Shown here: one piece after another, positions 49,275 through 59,347 of the stretch | How the letters are laid out: every line of letters begins with the position of its first letter | How positions within the stretch are numbered: position 1 is the stretch's first letter | Assembly: GCA_028710525.1 (NCBI GenBank) | Contig: JAQTTY010000005.1 | Span: forward strand, 62,001 to 126,000 | DNA length: 64,000 bases | Direction of reading: 5' to 3' | Origin: Gallionella sp. | GTDB lineage: Bacteria; Pseudomonadota; Gammaproteobacteria; Burkholderiales; Gallionellaceae | Position numbers and translations under genes: made by a program | The notes under the pieces: generated by a model | The model's database searches: none | Seen by the model: the letters and a program-made list of their open reading frames with translations, nothing else | Told to the model about the DNA's origin: nothing

Positions 49275-50998
49275 TTTGCGCTCCCACTGAAAACTTCCAT
49301 GGATGGATATTGCTCATCCAGTTTTGAGCCGAAGGCTAATCGTGGGCGGCACTCCGTTGCGCCATCCATCATCAGTTCGATAAGCAACGGCCCTTTATGT
49401 TGAGGTATGCGGCTTAAGGCAATTTCCATTTCTGTTTCGTTATGTACACGACATGCCTCAATACCATAGGCTTTGGCAATGTCTGCAAATTGGGGGCTGC
49501 TGTATCCTTTTTTAGTCGATTGATCTCGTCCATCGAAATACATGTCTTGAAAGTTTTTCACCATGCCCAATACTGAGTTGTTCATCACGATGATGGTCAT
49601 ATCTAGCCCAAGTCGATTGAGCGTGTCCAGCTCCTGAATATTGATTTGCAGACTCCCGTCACCCGTGATGACAACAACCTTGTGCTTGGATTGAATGCCG
49701 ATACCTAGCGCGGTCGGCAGGGCGAAACCCATCGCCCCCATACCGCCGCTGTAATGAACCGCCTGATTGGGTGATAGTCGCAGACTTTGCGCGGCCCACA
49801 TCTGATGATTGCCGACATCGCAAACGTAATCGACAGGATGGTCACTCAGCAATTTGTTGAGCGATTTAAATAGGATACTTGGACTGATCTTCCAGTCTGC
49901 ATATTCATTAACTTCGCAGCGCTCTCTCAGGTGAGTCAAGGCGTGTATCCATGCAAGATCTAATTTCGGAAAGGCATTTTTAGAGGGTGGAAATTCACGG
50001 AAGAACCCTTCGGCAGAGGCACAGATGCTCATATCTGCCTGCACTCTATTTTCCAGCTGAGCGGGGTCGATATCTATCTGAACAACTTTTGCATGGCGCG
50101 CAAAGTCCTCTACATCTGATCCCGTTTGGCGTACGTCCAACCGAGCACCCACCACGATCAACAGATCACAGTTTTGTACTGCCCAGTTGGCTTCACGATT
50201 GCCGTAACTGCCTATCATATTGAAATAGTTGTTACGTGCGACCACACGTTCATGGCCCATCAATGTGGACACGTAGGGAATCCCTAACGTATCCGCGGCC
50301 AACAGCCATTGATCCATGGCATTGGCCCAGCGCGCTCCACCGCCTATGCAAATTAAAGGGCGCAGTGCGTCCTTGCAAAGGGCCGCTAATTTCTCAATGT
50401 CATTCGGTTGCATTTTCAATTCAGCGCTGATTGATAATGGTTTGGACAACCATTCCTCAACGAGCGTATCTGGAATATCGGCGCGTTGCACATCATTTGG
50501 TATATCTATTAAAACTGGCCCTTGTCGTCCACTTAACGCTGCCGATATAGCACGATGCAAAGCGGGCAGTAGATCTTCAGCTTTATCCACTCTTGCCGCA
50601 TACTTGGTCAAAGACTTAGTGACTTCAACGATATCTAACTCTTGAAAACCTTGCTGCCGAATCGCTCGCTCGCCCCTAAGTTCGCGCGTGTTGACCTGGC
50701 CGGTTATGAATAGGCAAGGTACAGAATCGAACCAGCAACTTCCTATACCTGTAATCAGGTTAGTCGCTCCCGGTCCACTTGTACCCATCGCTACCGCAAT
50801 CGTTTTCCCCTTGGTATGTCTTGCAACACCTTCTGCAGCAAAGGCAGCTGACTGTTCGTGGTGCATTGAGACTATGTTGAACTGTCCTGATTCGGCATAG
50901 CTATCCAAAAGATGGGTGATCATGCCGCCCACCAGCTCAAAGCAAGTTTGAACCTTATGGGTAATCAGAAATTTGGCGACTGCGTCAGATGCTTTCAA
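49271..50998 (-). CDS. Thiamine-diphosphate carboligase, YerE-like (acetolactate-synthase superfamily)
   Basis: A 575-residue TPP enzyme with the catalytic glutamate in MHHEQSAAFAAEGVA, FAD-region GTSGPGATNLITGIGSCW, QELDIVEVTKSLTKYA and the TPP-Mg motif ITGDGSLQINIQELDTLNRLGLDMTIIVMNN. It sits between rfbH and an SDR in a CDP-3,6-dideoxyhexose operon, exactly where Yersinia pseudotuberculosis O:VI has yerE. YerE attaches a two-carbon unit from pyruvate to C-4 of CDP-4-keto-3,6-dideoxyglucose. An ordinary acetolactate synthase is less likely because no small subunit or ilv gene adjoins. The start is TTG at 50998 with AGGA upstream. Confidence 0.82.
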   Translation of the reverse strand: MKASDAVAKFLITHKVQTCFELVGGMITHLLDSYAESGQFNIVSMHHEQSAAFAAEGVARHTKGKTIAVAMGTSGPGATNLITGIGSCWFDSVPCLFITGQVNTRELRGERAIRQQGFQELDIVEVTKSLTKYAARVDKAEDLLPALHRAISAALSGRQGPVLIDIPNDVQRADIPDTLVEEWLSKPLSISAELKMQPNDIEKLAALCKDALRPLICIGGGARWANAMDQWLLAADTLGIPYVSTLMGHERVVARNNYFNMIGSYGNREANWAVQNCDLLIVVGARLDVRQTGSDVEDFARHAKVVQIDIDPAQLENRVQADMSICASAEGFFREFPPSKNAFPKLDLAWIHALTHLRERCEVNEYADWKISPSILFKSLNKLLSDHPVDYVCDVGNHQMWAAQSLRLSPNQAVHYSGGMGAMGFALPTALGIGIQSKHKVVVITGDGSLQINIQELDTLNRLGLDMTIIVMNNSVLGMVKNFQDMYFDGRDQSTKKGYSSPQFADIAKAYGIEACRVHNETEMEIALSRIPQHKGPLLIELMMDGATECRPRLAFGSKLDEQYPSMEVFSGSAN

Positions 50999-51022
50999 TG
51001 CTTATCCTAACTTTGGGCTGGA

Positions 51023-52336
51023 TTAGAAATTTACACCGAAGAACGCCTCTATTTTGTCGACCACAAAGCTCAACATCTCTTCCGACAGGCCAGGATATAC
51101 GCCTATCCATAAGGTGTTATTCATAATGTTGTCGGTATTGGTCAACTCGCCACTAATGCGGTAAGTGCGGCCTTCAAAGTATGGCTGACGTGTAAGATTG
51201 CCAGCAAAAAGCAGACGTGTTCCTATTTTGTATTGGTCTAGATACTTCAGCAACTCCACACGATCCACCCCTGCTGCTGGCTTGATGGTGATGGGGAAGC
51301 CGAACCATGAGGGTTCACTACCGGCAGTTGCTTCTGGCAAGATTAAAAATTCTTCACAAGACTTCAGACGCGCTTTCAGGAAATCAAAGTTGTTTCGGCG
51401 AGCAGCGATAAAGCCAGACAATTTATCCATCTGCGCCAATGCGCAAGCAGCTTGCATGTCGGTGATTTTAAGGTTGTAGCCCAAGTGTGAGTAGGTGTAC
51501 TTGTGGTCATAGCCGAAAGGCAACGAGCCAAGTTGTTGGCCGAAACGTTTGCCACAGGTGTTGTCGCAGCCAGGGCCACAATAACAATCACGTCCCCAAT
51601 CGCGGAATGATTCGATGATGGTGCGCAGTTCACGATCTTTAGTGAAAATCATGCCGCCCTCACCCATGGTGATGTGGTGTGCCGGGTAGAAGCTGCAAGT
51701 TGCGATGTGGCCAAATGTACCGACATGCTGCCCCTTGTAGCGCGAGCCTAGGGCATCGCAGCAATCTTCGATGACCCACAGATTGTGCTGTTTAGCTACG
51801 GCCATCACTGCATCTAGGTCGAACGGGTTGCCCAAGGTATGAGCAATCATGATGGCCTTAGTCTTGGGGCTCACCGCTGCGGCGATTTTGCTCGGGTCAA
51901 TGTTATAGGTAGTGGGATCAACATCGACGAACACAGGGACCATGCCGTTTTGCAGCATAGGATTCACGGTAGTAGGGAAACCAGCTGCTACAGTGATGAC
52001 TTCATCACCTGGCTTGAGCGCACGTGCGCCCAACTTATGCGAGGTCAGTGCGGTGAAGGCGAGCAGGTTCGCTGAGGAGCCAGATGTTGTGGTCAGCGCA
52101 TAAGGCACGCCGACGAATTCGGCAAAGCGTTTCTCGAACGCCTCATTGAAACGCCCCGTGGTCAACCATGCATCAAGCGATGCCTCGACCATATTCTTCA
52201 ATTCCGCTGCATCTAGCACTTTGCCAGACGGGGGTACCACGCTCATGCCAGCCTCAAAGGGCTTGGCAGCGAAATGCAGGGCACTGTATTGCTCGACCAG
52301 TTTGAAGATCTCTTGTTTTAATTGCGACTTATCCAA
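51023..52336 (-). CDS. rfbH: CDP-4-keto-6-deoxy-D-glucose 3-dehydratase (E1, RfbH/DdhC)
   Basis: PMP- and [2Fe-2S]-dependent enzyme removing the C-3 hydroxyl in CDP-3,6-dideoxyhexose synthesis. The 437-residue protein has the diagnostic replacement of the PLP lysine by His220 in [13 protein letters not shown] and the exact iron-sulfur spacing C193-x57-C251-x1-C253-x7-C261 (in EDCC and [14 protein letters not shown]). [28 protein letters not shown] also matches the Salmonella enzyme. It normally needs the reductase E3 (RfbI/DdhD), which is absent here. The start is TTG at 52336 with AGGAG seven bases upstream. Confidence 0.95.
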   Translation of the reverse strand: MDKSQLKQEIFKLVEQYSALHFAAKPFEAGMSVVPPSGKVLDAAELKNMVEASLDAWLTTGRFNEAFEKRFAEFVGVPYALTTTSGSSANLLAFTALTSHKLGARALKPGDEVITVAAGFPTTVNPMLQNGMVPVFVDVDPTTYNIDPSKIAAAVSPKTKAIMIAHTLGNPFDLDAVMAVAKQHNLWVIEDCCDALGSRYKGQHVGTFGHIATCSFYPAHHITMGEGGMIFTKDRELRTIIESFRDWGRDCYCGPGCDNTCGKRFGQQLGSLPFGYDHKYTYSHLGYNLKITDMQAACALAQMDKLSGFIAARRNNFDFLKARLKSCEEFLILPEATAGSEPSWFGFPITIKPAAGVDRVELLKYLDQYKIGTRLLFAGNLTRQPYFEGRTYRISGELTNTDNIMNNTLWIGVYPGLSEEMLSFVVDKIEAFFGVNF

Positions 52337-52345
52337 TTAGGACTC

Positions 52346-53425
52346 CTAGTTAATTTGTGTTGAATTTGTGTACTTGGCAATCTGAAGCAAGGTCAGTTCC
52401 CGCATGTCTTGTCCGTCGCGATAGGCTTGATGCCAATCGGCTATTGCTATCAGCGCTTCACCCAGACGCCAGCGTGGATGCCAATCTAAGCGCCCTTTAG
52501 CCTTTGAGCAATCTAGCTTGAGGTAGTGCGCTTCATGTGGATGTTCACCGCTATCCAATTCCCAGCACGCGCCTTCGCCCCATGCAGTGGTGAGTTTTTC
52601 TACTATCCATTGCACTGGTTTGGCATCTTCGTCATTAGGGCCGAAGTTCCAGCCTTCTGCGTAGTCCGCGCCTGATTCATAGAGCTTCTGAGCCAGCAAT
52701 AGATAGCCCGACAAGGGTTCGAGTACATGTTGCCATGGTCTAATTGCATGTGGATTACGGATGCGTACAGCTTGATCTACTTCGATTGCACGCATGATGT
52801 CAGGTATTAGTCGGTCGTCTGCCCAATCACCACCTCCAATCACATTGCCTGCGCGACCTGAAGCTATTGCGACACCGTGCTGCGAATATTTTTCAGGATG
52901 AAAGTAAGAGTTGCGATAAGCTGCTGTGACTAATTCGGCACAACCTTTGCTGCTGGAATAAGGATCGTAGCCACCCATGGCTTCATTCTCACGATAACCC
53001 CAGACCCATTCACGATTCTCGTAACACTTGTCGGTTGTGACATTGACCACGGCCTTGACGCTCTTAGTACTGCGCACAGCTTCAAGCAGGTTGACCACGC
53101 CCATCACGTTGGTGGAATAGGTCTCAACCGGCTCGACATATGAATAGCGCACCAAGGGTTGAGCCGCCATGTGAATCACAATCTCAGGCTGGTGTTCAGC
53201 AAATACTGCCTTTAGATGTGCTAAATCTCGGATATCACCAATGACGCTTGTCATGCCCTTAGTGATACCGGCGACTTCAAATATACTAGGCGTTGTTGGC
53301 GGAGCTAGGGCATATCCGACCACTTCCGCCCCCATAGATTGCAGCCAGAGCGATAGCCAACTGCCTTTAAAACCAGTATGTCCTGTCAAGAGTATGCGCT
53401 TACCCTTCCAAAATGCAGCGTTCAC
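52346..53425 (-). CDS. rfbG: CDP-glucose 4,6-dehydratase (RfbG/DdhB)
   Basis: NAD-dependent SDR that turns CDP-glucose into CDP-4-keto-6-deoxyglucose. The 359-residue protein begins around [29 protein letters not shown] and contains [51 protein letters not shown] and [19 protein letters not shown] with the catalytic YxxxK-type triad, then [18 protein letters not shown]. The preferred start is GTG at 53425, forming a GTGA overlap with the rfbF stop and preceded by GGAAGG; a TTG at 53440 would add five residues. It lies nine bases before rfbH. Confidence 0.94.
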   Translation of the reverse strand: MNAAFWKGKRILLTGHTGFKGSWLSLWLQSMGAEVVGYALAPPTTPSIFEVAGITKGMTSVIGDIRDLAHLKAVFAEHQPEIVIHMAAQPLVRYSYVEPVETYSTNVMGVVNLLEAVRSTKSVKAVVNVTTDKCYENREWVWGYRENEAMGGYDPYSSSKGCAELVTAAYRNSYFHPEKYSQHGVAIASGRAGNVIGGGDWADDRLIPDIMRAIEVDQAVRIRNPHAIRPWQHVLEPLSGYLLLAQKLYESGADYAEGWNFGPNDEDAKPVQWIVEKLTTAWGEGACWELDSGEHPHEAHYLKLDCSKAKGRLDWHPRWRLGEALIAIADWHQAYRDGQDMRELTLLQIAKYTNSTQIN

Positions 53426-54195
53426 TTCCACACCTTCCAAGGTGCCTTATTGGTCTGCCAGAGTTCTTCTAGATGCATTTTGTCACGCAACGTATCCATG
53501 GGTTGCCAGAATCCATGGTGATGGTAGGCTGCCAAATTACCTTCTTCTGATAGTCGCTCGAGCGGATATCGCTCCCATATCGTCTGGTCACCATCTATAT
53601 AGTCAATCACCTCGGGGGACAGTACAAAAAATCCACCGTTTATCATTGCTCCATCTCCTTGGGGTTTTTCGCGGAAACTATTAACCTTGTCGCCATCAAT
53701 GTCCAGCGCGCCAAATCGGCCAGGCGGAGTCGCAGCAGTAAGCGTGGCCTTTACCTTTTGTGCTTTATGGAATGCAATCAACTCAGTAATGTTCACATCA
53801 CTTACGCCATCACCATAGGTAAAGCAAAATGCCTCTTCATCTTTGACATATTCGGCTACGCGCTTCAGACGGCCGCCTGTCATGGTGCTTTCGCCCGTGT
53901 CGACCAAAGTAACTTTCCAAGGCTCTGCATACTTCTGATGTACCTGCATTTGGTTATGCTCCATGTCAAAGGTAACATCGGACATGTGCAAAAAGTAGTT
54001 AGCGAAATACTCTTTGATGACGTAACCCTTGTAACCACAGCAGATTACAAACTCATTGATGCCATGAGCTGAATATCCCTTAAGGATGTGCCAAAGAATA
54101 GGCTTTCCGCCGATCTCAACCATAGGCTTGGGTCGCGTCGAGGTTTCTTCGCTGATTCGCGTACCTAAACCGCCAGCTAATATTACGGCTTTCAT
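53422..54195 (-). CDS. rfbF: Glucose-1-phosphate cytidylyltransferase (RfbF/DdhA)
   Basis: First enzyme of the CDP-deoxyhexose branch, making CDP-glucose from CTP and glucose 1-phosphate. The 257-residue protein has the nucleotidyltransferase start [65 protein letters not shown] and [22 protein letters not shown], all typical of RfbF. The ATG has GGAAGGG upstream. It heads the long - strand O-antigen transcript, with 273 AT-rich bases before dgt that should contain the main promoter. Confidence 0.95.
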   Translation of the reverse strand: MKAVILAGGLGTRISEETSTRPKPMVEIGGKPILWHILKGYSAHGINEFVICCGYKGYVIKEYFANYFLHMSDVTFDMEHNQMQVHQKYAEPWKVTLVDTGESTMTGGRLKRVAEYVKDEEAFCFTYGDGVSDVNITELIAFHKAQKVKATLTAATPPGRFGALDIDGDKVNSFREKPQGDGAMINGGFFVLSPEVIDYIDGDQTIWERYPLERLSEEGNLAAYHHHGFWQPMDTLRDKMHLEELWQTNKAPWKVWK

Positions 54196-54468
54196 ATTCG
54201 TTACCCTTCCTTAATTTCTCGCCATTGTATTTGAAACGGGAGAACTCATCATTCACCCATTTTTGTATTTAACATACTGATACCGCACATGGTTTTTGCA
54301 TTTCATGCTTTAAATATAGGGAAACTTGTTTATTTACTGCACTATCTGCATCTATATGCATGATGGGGCATCAATTGTTGCGCATATTTGATTGGTTGCG
54401 ATCTCAGGAGCTAATCTTCACTTTTCGTGAATTTCGATGTAACGTAGACGATTGTAATTTGCTACAAG
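54196..54468. other. AT-rich region upstream of the O-antigen operon
   Basis: A 273-base gap between rfbF (start) and dgt (stop), both on the - strand. It should contain the promoter of the rfb-O-antigen genes and the end of the dgt transcript. I saw no ops/JUMPstart GGCGGTAG motif on the - strand, no convincing -35/-10 pair and no T-run hairpin. Confidence 0.4.
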
Positions 54469-55596
54469 CTATTCTGATACTTCTTCTATGGCAAAGATCC
54501 GTCTGTGCTCGCGTACAGCATATCTGTCCGTCATACCGGCGATATAGTCCGCAACCGCGCGGGGCTTGTCCTTCTCTGCATAAGCCTGAAACTGCGGTGG
54601 AAGCAAACGTGTGTCATCCATGAATACAGTGAACAAATCAATAATGACACGTTTGGCTTTGCTGCTCATACGCAGAACTTTGTAATGTCGGTAAAGATTA
54701 CTGCGCAAAAATGCTTTCATGGCCTTCTGTTGCTCTGCCATCTCCGCACTGAATGCAAGCATTCGTGGTGCAGCATATACATCTGCCAGGGTTTCAATTT
54801 GATGTTTCTTTATCTGCATCGCGCTGTTTGCAATCACATCTCCAACCAAGGTGTTGATCATGCGCCTTATCGTTTCGTGCACCACTCTGCGCTCTGGTAG
54901 ACCTTTATGTTCTGACTTGACCTTATATAAGTGGCTTGCCATCAAAGGCACATCTTCTAGCTGCTCCAAGGTGATGAGACCAGATCTCAATCCGTCATCC
55001 ACATCGTGATTGTTATAGGCGATTTCATCAGCGAGATCTGCAATCTGCGCTTCCAAAGACGGTCGAGTATTATTGATGAACCTCTCCCCCAGCTCGTCCA
55101 GATGGACCGCATTCTCCTTAGAACAATGCTTCAATATCCCAGACCGAGTCTCGAATGTGAGGTTCAATCCATCAAATTCTGCATATCGCTCTTCCAGAGT
55201 GTCTACGACACGTAACGATTGTAGGTTATGCTCAAATCCGCCGTGTTCTCGCATGCACTCATTCAGCGCATCCTGCCCCGCGTGACCAAAGGGTGTATGC
55301 CCAAGATCATGCGCTAATGATATTGCCTCTGCTAAGTCTTCGTTGAGTTTCAGCCTGCGCGCTATCGACCTAGCTATCTGTGAGACTTCTATGCTGTGAG
55401 TTAGTCGAGTCCGGAATAGATCACCTTCATGATTTACGAAAACTTGTGTCTTGTACTCCAAACGCCTAAATGCACCAGAGTGAATTATTCTGTCTCTGTC
55501 TCGCTGGAATTCGCTTCTGCCTACAGGGGCGCTCTCCTGAATCCGACGCCCCTTTGAATTCAGTTCACTCACTGCATATGCAGCTCTTTCAAACAT
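54469..55596 (-). CDS. dgt: Deoxyguanosinetriphosphate triphosphohydrolase-like protein
   Basis: HD-domain enzyme that removes triphosphate from dGTP or other dNTPs. The 375-residue protein has [43 protein letters not shown], the metal-binding [17 protein letters not shown], and [18 protein letters not shown]. This shorter form is the usual betaproteobacterial dGTPase-like subfamily. The ATG overlaps the end of aroKB by eight bases (ATGTTTGA), so the two are translationally coupled. The order aroK-aroB-dgt is conserved in betaproteobacteria. Confidence 0.94.
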   Translation of the reverse strand: MFERAAYAVSELNSKGRRIQESAPVGRSEFQRDRDRIIHSGAFRRLEYKTQVFVNHEGDLFRTRLTHSIEVSQIARSIARRLKLNEDLAEAISLAHDLGHTPFGHAGQDALNECMREHGGFEHNLQSLRVVDTLEERYAEFDGLNLTFETRSGILKHCSKENAVHLDELGERFINNTRPSLEAQIADLADEIAYNNHDVDDGLRSGLITLEQLEDVPLMASHLYKVKSEHKGLPERRVVHETIRRMINTLVGDVIANSAMQIKKHQIETLADVYAAPRMLAFSAEMAEQQKAMKAFLRSNLYRHYKVLRMSSKAKRVIIDLFTVFMDDTRLLPPQFQAYAEKDKPRAVADYIAGMTDRYAVREHRRIFAIEEVSE

Positions 55597-57235
55597 GAGT
55601 GCAGCTCTCTATGGTTTGCTTGAGTAGTTCTGTTGGAACTTCCGATTCTATCACCGCCCGACCAACCGCTTTTAACAACACGAATCTAATCTTGCCGCCC
55701 TCTACTTTCTTATCCATACCCATATAGTCCAAATATTTTTCTACTCCGAGATTTGGAGCAACAACAGGCAAACCGGCACGTGTGAATATATTTTTTATTC
55801 GATCAACATCCTTTTGATCCAACCATCCCATACGGCGAGACAAGTCAGCAGCCATCACCGTACCCGCTGCTACGGCTTCTCCATGCAGCCACACTCCATA
55901 CCCCATACCCGATTCGATCGCGTGTCCAAATGTATGGCCGAGATTCAGCAATGCACGCTCTCCGCTCTCACGCTCATCCCTACCAACAATTTCTGCCTTG
56001 TTTATACAGCTTCTGGTTATTGCGTGTTTAAGAGCTTCGGTATCTCTGCTTACTAGAGCTTCCATGTTTTCCTCCAACCACTCGAGAAAATCAACGTCAC
56101 GAATCAATCCATATTTGACAACCTCGGCCAAACCCGCCGACAGCTCCTTATCCGGTAAAGTTGACAGCACGCTTACATCGGCAATTACGATACGCGGTTG
56201 GTAGAACGCACCTATCATATTTTTTCCCAGCGGATGATTGATGCCCGTCTTACCGCCTACTGATGAGTCAACTTGTGACAAAAGAGTCGTGGGAATTTGG
56301 ATAAAGGGCACCCCCCTTAAATATGTTGCTGCTGCGAATCCGGTCATATCTCCTATTACACCGCCACCTAGGGCAATGAGCGGCGTACTACGCTCGCAGC
56401 GATTCTTTAATAGTTCATCATAGATCAGATTCAATATATCGATGCTTTTGTACTGCTCACCATCTGGCAGTATCACGCTTATAGTTTCCACTGCAGCGTT
56501 GTTTAGTATATTTTGCAGCGACTGCAGATAAAGTGGTGCGACAGTAGTATTGCTTATGATTGCAGCACGCTTATTCGGTATATGCGGTATCAATAGCTCA
56601 CATGAACCCAGTAGTCCATTTCCTACGTGTATTTCGTAGCTTCGCTCATTAAGCTCGACCTTCAGTTTCTGACTTGTATTTTTTTTGCTATCCATCTTTT
56701 TTTTGTAATTCTCGATTTGTTGCTCAAGTTGCAGAATCAGGCTATGTACGCTCTGCCTGCCTGTTTGAAGGACTATGTCTGCAACCTCGATATATAAGTC
56801 ATTTCGCCGTGCATACAACTCATTCAGTTTGCGCAATGGGTCTTCATTCTGCAACAAAGGCCGTCCCTTATCATGTCTAGTTCGTTGCCATAATTCATTC
56901 ATATTTGCATGCAGATATACGACCAAACCTCGAGATTTCATTATCGCTCGGTTATTTTCAAGAAGTACGGAACCTCCACCCGTCGCCAAAACAATACCAT
57001 CTTGTTGCAGAATCGTTTCCAGCTCTTGCGACTCTCTGTCCCTAAAGCCTTGCTCCCCTTCCACATCAAAGATATGGTTGATAGATACACCTGTTCTTTG
57101 CTGTATTTCATGGTCACTATCGACGAATTTCATCCTCAAGTGTTTAGCCAAGGCACGACCGACCGTGGACTTTCCAGAGCCCATCATTCCAACCAAAATA
57201 ATGTTATTTGAACCTACTTTTTCATTAACCAGCAT
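55589..57235 (-). CDS. aroKB: Fused shikimate kinase / 3-dehydroquinate synthase
   Basis: One 548-residue frame holds two shikimate-pathway enzymes. Residues about 1-175 are shikimate kinase: P-loop [34 protein letters not shown] and LATGGGSVL. Residues 181-548 are dehydroquinate synthase: [60 protein letters not shown] and [12 protein letters not shown]. They are normally separate adjacent genes. At the junction an A8 tract (56697-56704) directly precedes ATG 56695, the natural AroB start, and a second A8 follows. A one-base gain or loss in the first tract would restore a stop soon after AroK. Separate AroB initiation at 56695 remains possible. It is coupled to dgt by an eight-base overlap. 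Confidence 0.93.
   Translation of the reverse strand: MLVNEKVGSNNIILVGMMGSGKSTVGRALAKHLRMKFVDSDHEIQQRTGVSINHIFDVEGEQGFRDRESQELETILQQDGIVLATGGGSVLLENNRAIMKSRGLVVYLHANMNELWQRTRHDKGRPLLQNEDPLRKLNELYARRNDLYIEVADIVLQTGRQSVHSLILQLEQQIENYKKKMDSKKNTSQKLKVELNERSYEIHVGNGLLGSCELLIPHIPNKRAAIISNTTVAPLYLQSLQNILNNAAVETISVILPDGEQYKSIDILNLIYDELLKNRCERSTPLIALGGGVIGDMTGFAAATYLRGVPFIQIPTTLLSQVDSSVGGKTGINHPLGKNMIGAFYQPRIVIADVSVLSTLPDKELSAGLAEVVKYGLIRDVDFLEWLEENMEALVSRDTEALKHAITRSCINKAEIVGRDERESGERALLNLGHTFGHAIESGMGYGVWLHGEAVAAGTVMAADLSRRMGWLDQKDVDRIKNIFTRAGLPVVAPNLGVEKYLDYMGMDKKVEGGKIRFVLLKAVGRAVIESEVPTELLKQTIESCTHV
56679..56704 (-). other. Paired A8 homopolymers at the aroK-aroB junction
   Basis: On the - strand, C-A8-G (56697-56704) and C-A8-T (56679-56686) flank the internal ATG at 56693-56695. 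One extra A in the first tract gives KKKDG then TAG; one A fewer reaches TGA about ten codons later. The site is therefore a candidate for polymerase slippage that would release AroK alone, or for a sequencing/assembly error creating an artificial fusion. Confidence 0.6.
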
Positions 57236-57254
57236 ATTCTCTGCCTATCAAAGG

Positions 57255-57280
57255 AAATGCCCGGAACTAGCCGGGCATTT
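57255..57280 (-). terminator. Perfect 10-bp hairpin between pilQ and aroKB
   Basis: AAATGCCCGG (57255-57264) and CCGGGCATTT (57271-57280) form a perfect stem with the loop AACTAG. On the - strand the stem's trailing side is followed by TCCTTTGAT, a weak T-tract. It lies in the 67-base gap after pilQ and is best read as a terminator or attenuator, allowing some read-through into aroKB-dgt. Confidence 0.6.
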
Positions 57281-57302
57281 CTCTAGCCAATTACAAATTA
57301 GC

Positions 57303-59333
57303 TTATTTTATATTCAAAGTATCTTTCATGATCTTAGGGGTAATAAATACCAGCAACTCATTCTTATTATCAATTTTGTTGGTGCTCCTAAAGAAATATC
57401 CTAGCAATGGTATATCACCTAGCAGGGGGACTTTATTATCGGCACTGTTTTGAGTTTGCGTGTAAACGCCACCAATCACAACCGTACCACCATTCTCTAC
57501 CAACACTTGAGTATTTACTTTATTAGTATCGATACTGGGAATGCCAGCATATAACTGGCCCACAGAGTCCTTATTTATCTTGACGTCAAGTATCACATTG
57601 TCATCGGGAGTAATTTGCGGCTTCACTCTTAGACTCAATGTTGCGAGCTTGAATGCAACGTTAGCAGCACCGCTACTACTTGCTTGCAAGTAAGGAACCT
57701 CTGTGCCGGTTTCTATTAGCGCTTCAGTTTTGTCTGCCGTTACTACGCGCGGACTGGAAATAATCTTGCCCTTGCTATCAGTTTCAAGTGCTTGTAACTG
57801 CAAAGTCAACAAGCGCGTATTCGCTGCATTGAAAAGCACTGCGGTCAGATTACCAACTCCTGCTACAGGAGCAGTCACACCTGCTGACTGCACGCCCCCA
57901 CCGCCAGGAGGTCCAACCAACGCATTGTTATTGAAATTCATATTTACGCCCAAGCTGCGGCTGAATTTATCTGAGGCCTCAACGACACGCCCCTCAATCA
58001 TAACTTGTCTAACTGGTATATCAACTTTCGCAATGATTTTACGCACCTCGTCTAGCTTGCTAGGGATGTCTTGAATGAACAGTTGATTAGTACGTTCATC
58101 CCAAACTGCACTGCCACGTTTGGATAACATCTTTTGCTGGGGGTCGACCAAAATCTTCTTAAATGCCTCAGCCTTGATATAGTTCAGCTGGAAGGTCTCA
58201 GTTCTAACATCCTCAAGCTCTGATATTTCTTGGCGCGCAGTTAAATCTATTTTTTCCTTAGCTGCCAACTCTTCTCTTGGCGCAACCTGAATGACGTTGC
58301 CATTCTTTCTCATATCGAGTCCACGACTCTGCAGGATGATATCTAGAGCCTGATCCCATGGCACATCTTTCAGTCTTAGTGTCAAATTGCCAGTCACAGT
58401 ATCACTGATAACGACATTTAAGTTTGTAAAGTCAGCTATGACATTCAATGCTTCACGAACTGCTATGTTTTGGAAATCGAGTGTCAATTTTTCACCGGCA
58501 TAGCCCATGTGACTTCCCTTAACCAGTTTATTAGGGTCTTCAGTTACCGGCTTGACTTCTACTATAAATTTATTGTCAGTCTGATATGCGGCATACTCCC
58601 ACAAACCTTTAGGCTCAATCACCATCTGCACATTGTCCCCTTTGACAAATGTGTCAACAGCTTGAATAGGCGTACCAAAATCGGTTACATCAAGTTTTCG
58701 CTGAAGGTTATGTGGCAAGCTTGTTTTTACATAATCCACAATCAACTTACTACCCTGCTGCTTGATATCTATACCCGTAACAGCATCAGAGAGTTCAACA
58801 AGCACACGACCTTCACCATTCTTTCCTCGCCTAAAATCAACATCTTTGAGCGCGTGTAACTGGTTGTTGGATTTTGCTACTGCAAATTTGGAGACATTAG
58901 CTGATTCTGAGTTTGCACTCCCGCTACCCTTCAGCGTAACTATCAGACTATTACCATCTATCTTACTTTCATAGGAATTCATCTGATTTAAGTTCACAAC
59001 CAAACGCGTCCGGTTTCCTGCCTGAATCAAATTCACGCTTCTCAAGTCACCTTCATTGATTTCTTGTGTAGTTTTTCCTACAGAGTTGCTTGTATCAACA
59101 AAGTCAAAAGCAATTCTCGGCGGAGTATTTACCGAAAATCCATTTGGTGAGGTTGAAAGTGGCTGAGCAAGATCAACCTTGAGTACAATTGTTCCGTTGC
59201 CAACACTAGTTGCACTTACCCCTGTAATGCTGTTCTGAGTTGCGTCGATCGCTAAGGCCCCAGTTGCTCCAAAAGCAAAAACCAAGGTCATAAGTCCTGC
59301 AAACGATTTCAATATACTTTTTATCTGGCTCAT
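57303..59333 (-). CDS. pilQ: Type IV pilus secretin PilQ
   Basis: Outer-membrane channel for type IV pili, 676 residues. It has a signal peptide (about 1-28, ending FGATGALA), two AMIN domains binding peptidoglycan (about 40-130 and 155-260), a secretin short N-domain (KLTLDFQNIAVREALNVIADFTNLNVV, about 285-355), an N1/NolW domain (about 375-450) and the secretin barrel with VMIEGRVVEASDKFSRSLGV, GTEVPYLQASSSG, LSLRVKPQITPDDNVILDVKINKDS and the closing VPLLGDIPLLGYFFRS. It is last in the pilMNOPQ operon, 14 bases after pilP, with a hairpin behind it. Confidence 0.97.
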   Translation of the reverse strand: MSQIKSILKSFAGLMTLVFAFGATGALAIDATQNSITGVSATSVGNGTIVLKVDLAQPLSTSPNGFSVNTPPRIAFDFVDTSNSVGKTTQEINEGDLRSVNLIQAGNRTRLVVNLNQMNSYESKIDGNSLIVTLKGSGSANSESANVSKFAVAKSNNQLHALKDVDFRRGKNGEGRVLVELSDAVTGIDIKQQGSKLIVDYVKTSLPHNLQRKLDVTDFGTPIQAVDTFVKGDNVQMVIEPKGLWEYAAYQTDNKFIVEVKPVTEDPNKLVKGSHMGYAGEKLTLDFQNIAVREALNVIADFTNLNVVISDTVTGNLTLRLKDVPWDQALDIILQSRGLDMRKNGNVIQVAPREELAAKEKIDLTARQEISELEDVRTETFQLNYIKAEAFKKILVDPQQKMLSKRGSAVWDERTNQLFIQDIPSKLDEVRKIIAKVDIPVRQVMIEGRVVEASDKFSRSLGVNMNFNNNALVGPPGGGGVQSAGVTAPVAGVGNLTAVLFNAANTRLLTLQLQALETDSKGKIISSPRVVTADKTEALIETGTEVPYLQASSSGAANVAFKLATLSLRVKPQITPDDNVILDVKINKDSVGQLYAGIPSIDTNKVNTQVLVENGGTVVIGGVYTQTQNSADNKVPLLGDIPLLGYFFRSTNKIDNKNELLVFITPKIMKDTLNIK

Positions 59334-59347
59334 GTCTTACTCCTAAT

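Noticed and set aside
49271-50998. Acetolactate synthase large subunit (ilvB) for branched-chain amino acids
   Set aside because: No ilvH/ilvC neighbour is present, and the gene is translationally linked to rfbH and an SDR in a CDP-deoxyhexose operon, so a YerE-like role fits better.
53426-53440. TTG at 53440 as the rfbG start
   Set aside because: The GTG at 53425 gives a GTGA overlap with the rfbF stop, a better ribosome site (GGAAGG) and the family length; TTG cannot be fully excluded.
54196-54468. JUMPstart/ops element before the O-antigen operon
   Set aside because: No GGCGGTAG-type motif was seen on the - strand in this gap.
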